Position numbers and translations under genes: made by a program
Origin: Methylovorus sp035565335
GTDB taxonomy: Bacteria > Pseudomonadota > Gammaproteobacteria > Burkholderiales > Methylophilaceae
Reading direction: 5' to 3'
DNA length: 22,135 bases
NCBI GenBank assembly: GCA_035565335.1
Contig: DATMSO010000052.1
Coordinates: 1 to 22,135, forward strand
Notes under the pieces: model-generated
Seen by the model: the letters and a program-made list of their open reading frames with translations, nothing else
Database searches by the model: none
Told to the model about the DNA's origin: nothing
In this document: positions 22,119 through 22,135 of the stretch, piece after piece
How the letters are laid out: each line of letters begins with the position of its first letter
How positions within the stretch are numbered: the stretch's first letter is position 1

Positions 22119-22135
22119 CAGGTCTGATGTTGAAT

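Noticed and set aside
1..22135. CRISPR arrays, insertion sequences, tRNA or rRNA genes, prophage or attachment sites
   Set aside because: Reading through the window I saw no regularly spaced repeats, transposase or integrase motifs, tRNA cloverleaf or rRNA sequence.

Overview
The window looks like chromosomal DNA of a betaproteobacterium. The order rpsA-cmk-aroA-tyrA, the protein types and the moderate GC content would fit a methylotroph such as a Methylophilaceae member, but that placement is an inference from gene content, not a search. I see no tRNA, rRNA, CRISPR array, insertion sequence or phage gene. With the calls below, no stretch longer than about 300 bases is without a gene; the longest gap is about 292 bases (21010-21301) and holds inverted repeats.

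Left part (1-5040): housekeeping genes on the minus strand. These are the first codons of rpsA, then cmk, aroA and tyrA (nucleotide and aromatic amino-acid synthesis), with a small DUF2061 membrane gene pointing the other way. Next come two overlapping genes, aat and bpt, which add amino acids to protein N-termini for ClpAP/ClpS degradation. Middle part (5110-15300): two divergent GGDEF proteins (a Cache-HAMP-PAS-GGDEF sensor and a 7TM-GGDEF sensor), an unrecognised multi-pass membrane protein with an internal repeat, a FadL-type outer-membrane protein, a YgiQ radical SAM protein, a TraB/GumN protein and an unrecognised membrane-anchored protein. At 15353-15724 an SMR exporter of the SugE/Gdx type lies behind two ACGA-loop hairpins that match the guanidine-II (mini-ykkC) riboswitch.

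Right part (15777-22118): this reads as one envelope-stress locus. A minus-strand gene row (DUF1328, DUF883, ferritin-like protein, LuxR-type response regulator, stand-alone receiver) diverges from a plus-strand CHASE3 histidine kinase. The kinase is followed by a periplasmic EF-hand/BON fusion protein, a small BON protein, a one-TM protein, a second BON protein and a second one-TM protein. The two one-TM proteins align without gaps across the membrane segment, so BON plus TM protein looks like a duplicated module. The kinase and LuxR regulator probably form a two-component pair controlling the surrounding stress genes. This locus and the internally repeated membrane protein at 9086-10231 are the most promising undescribed items.
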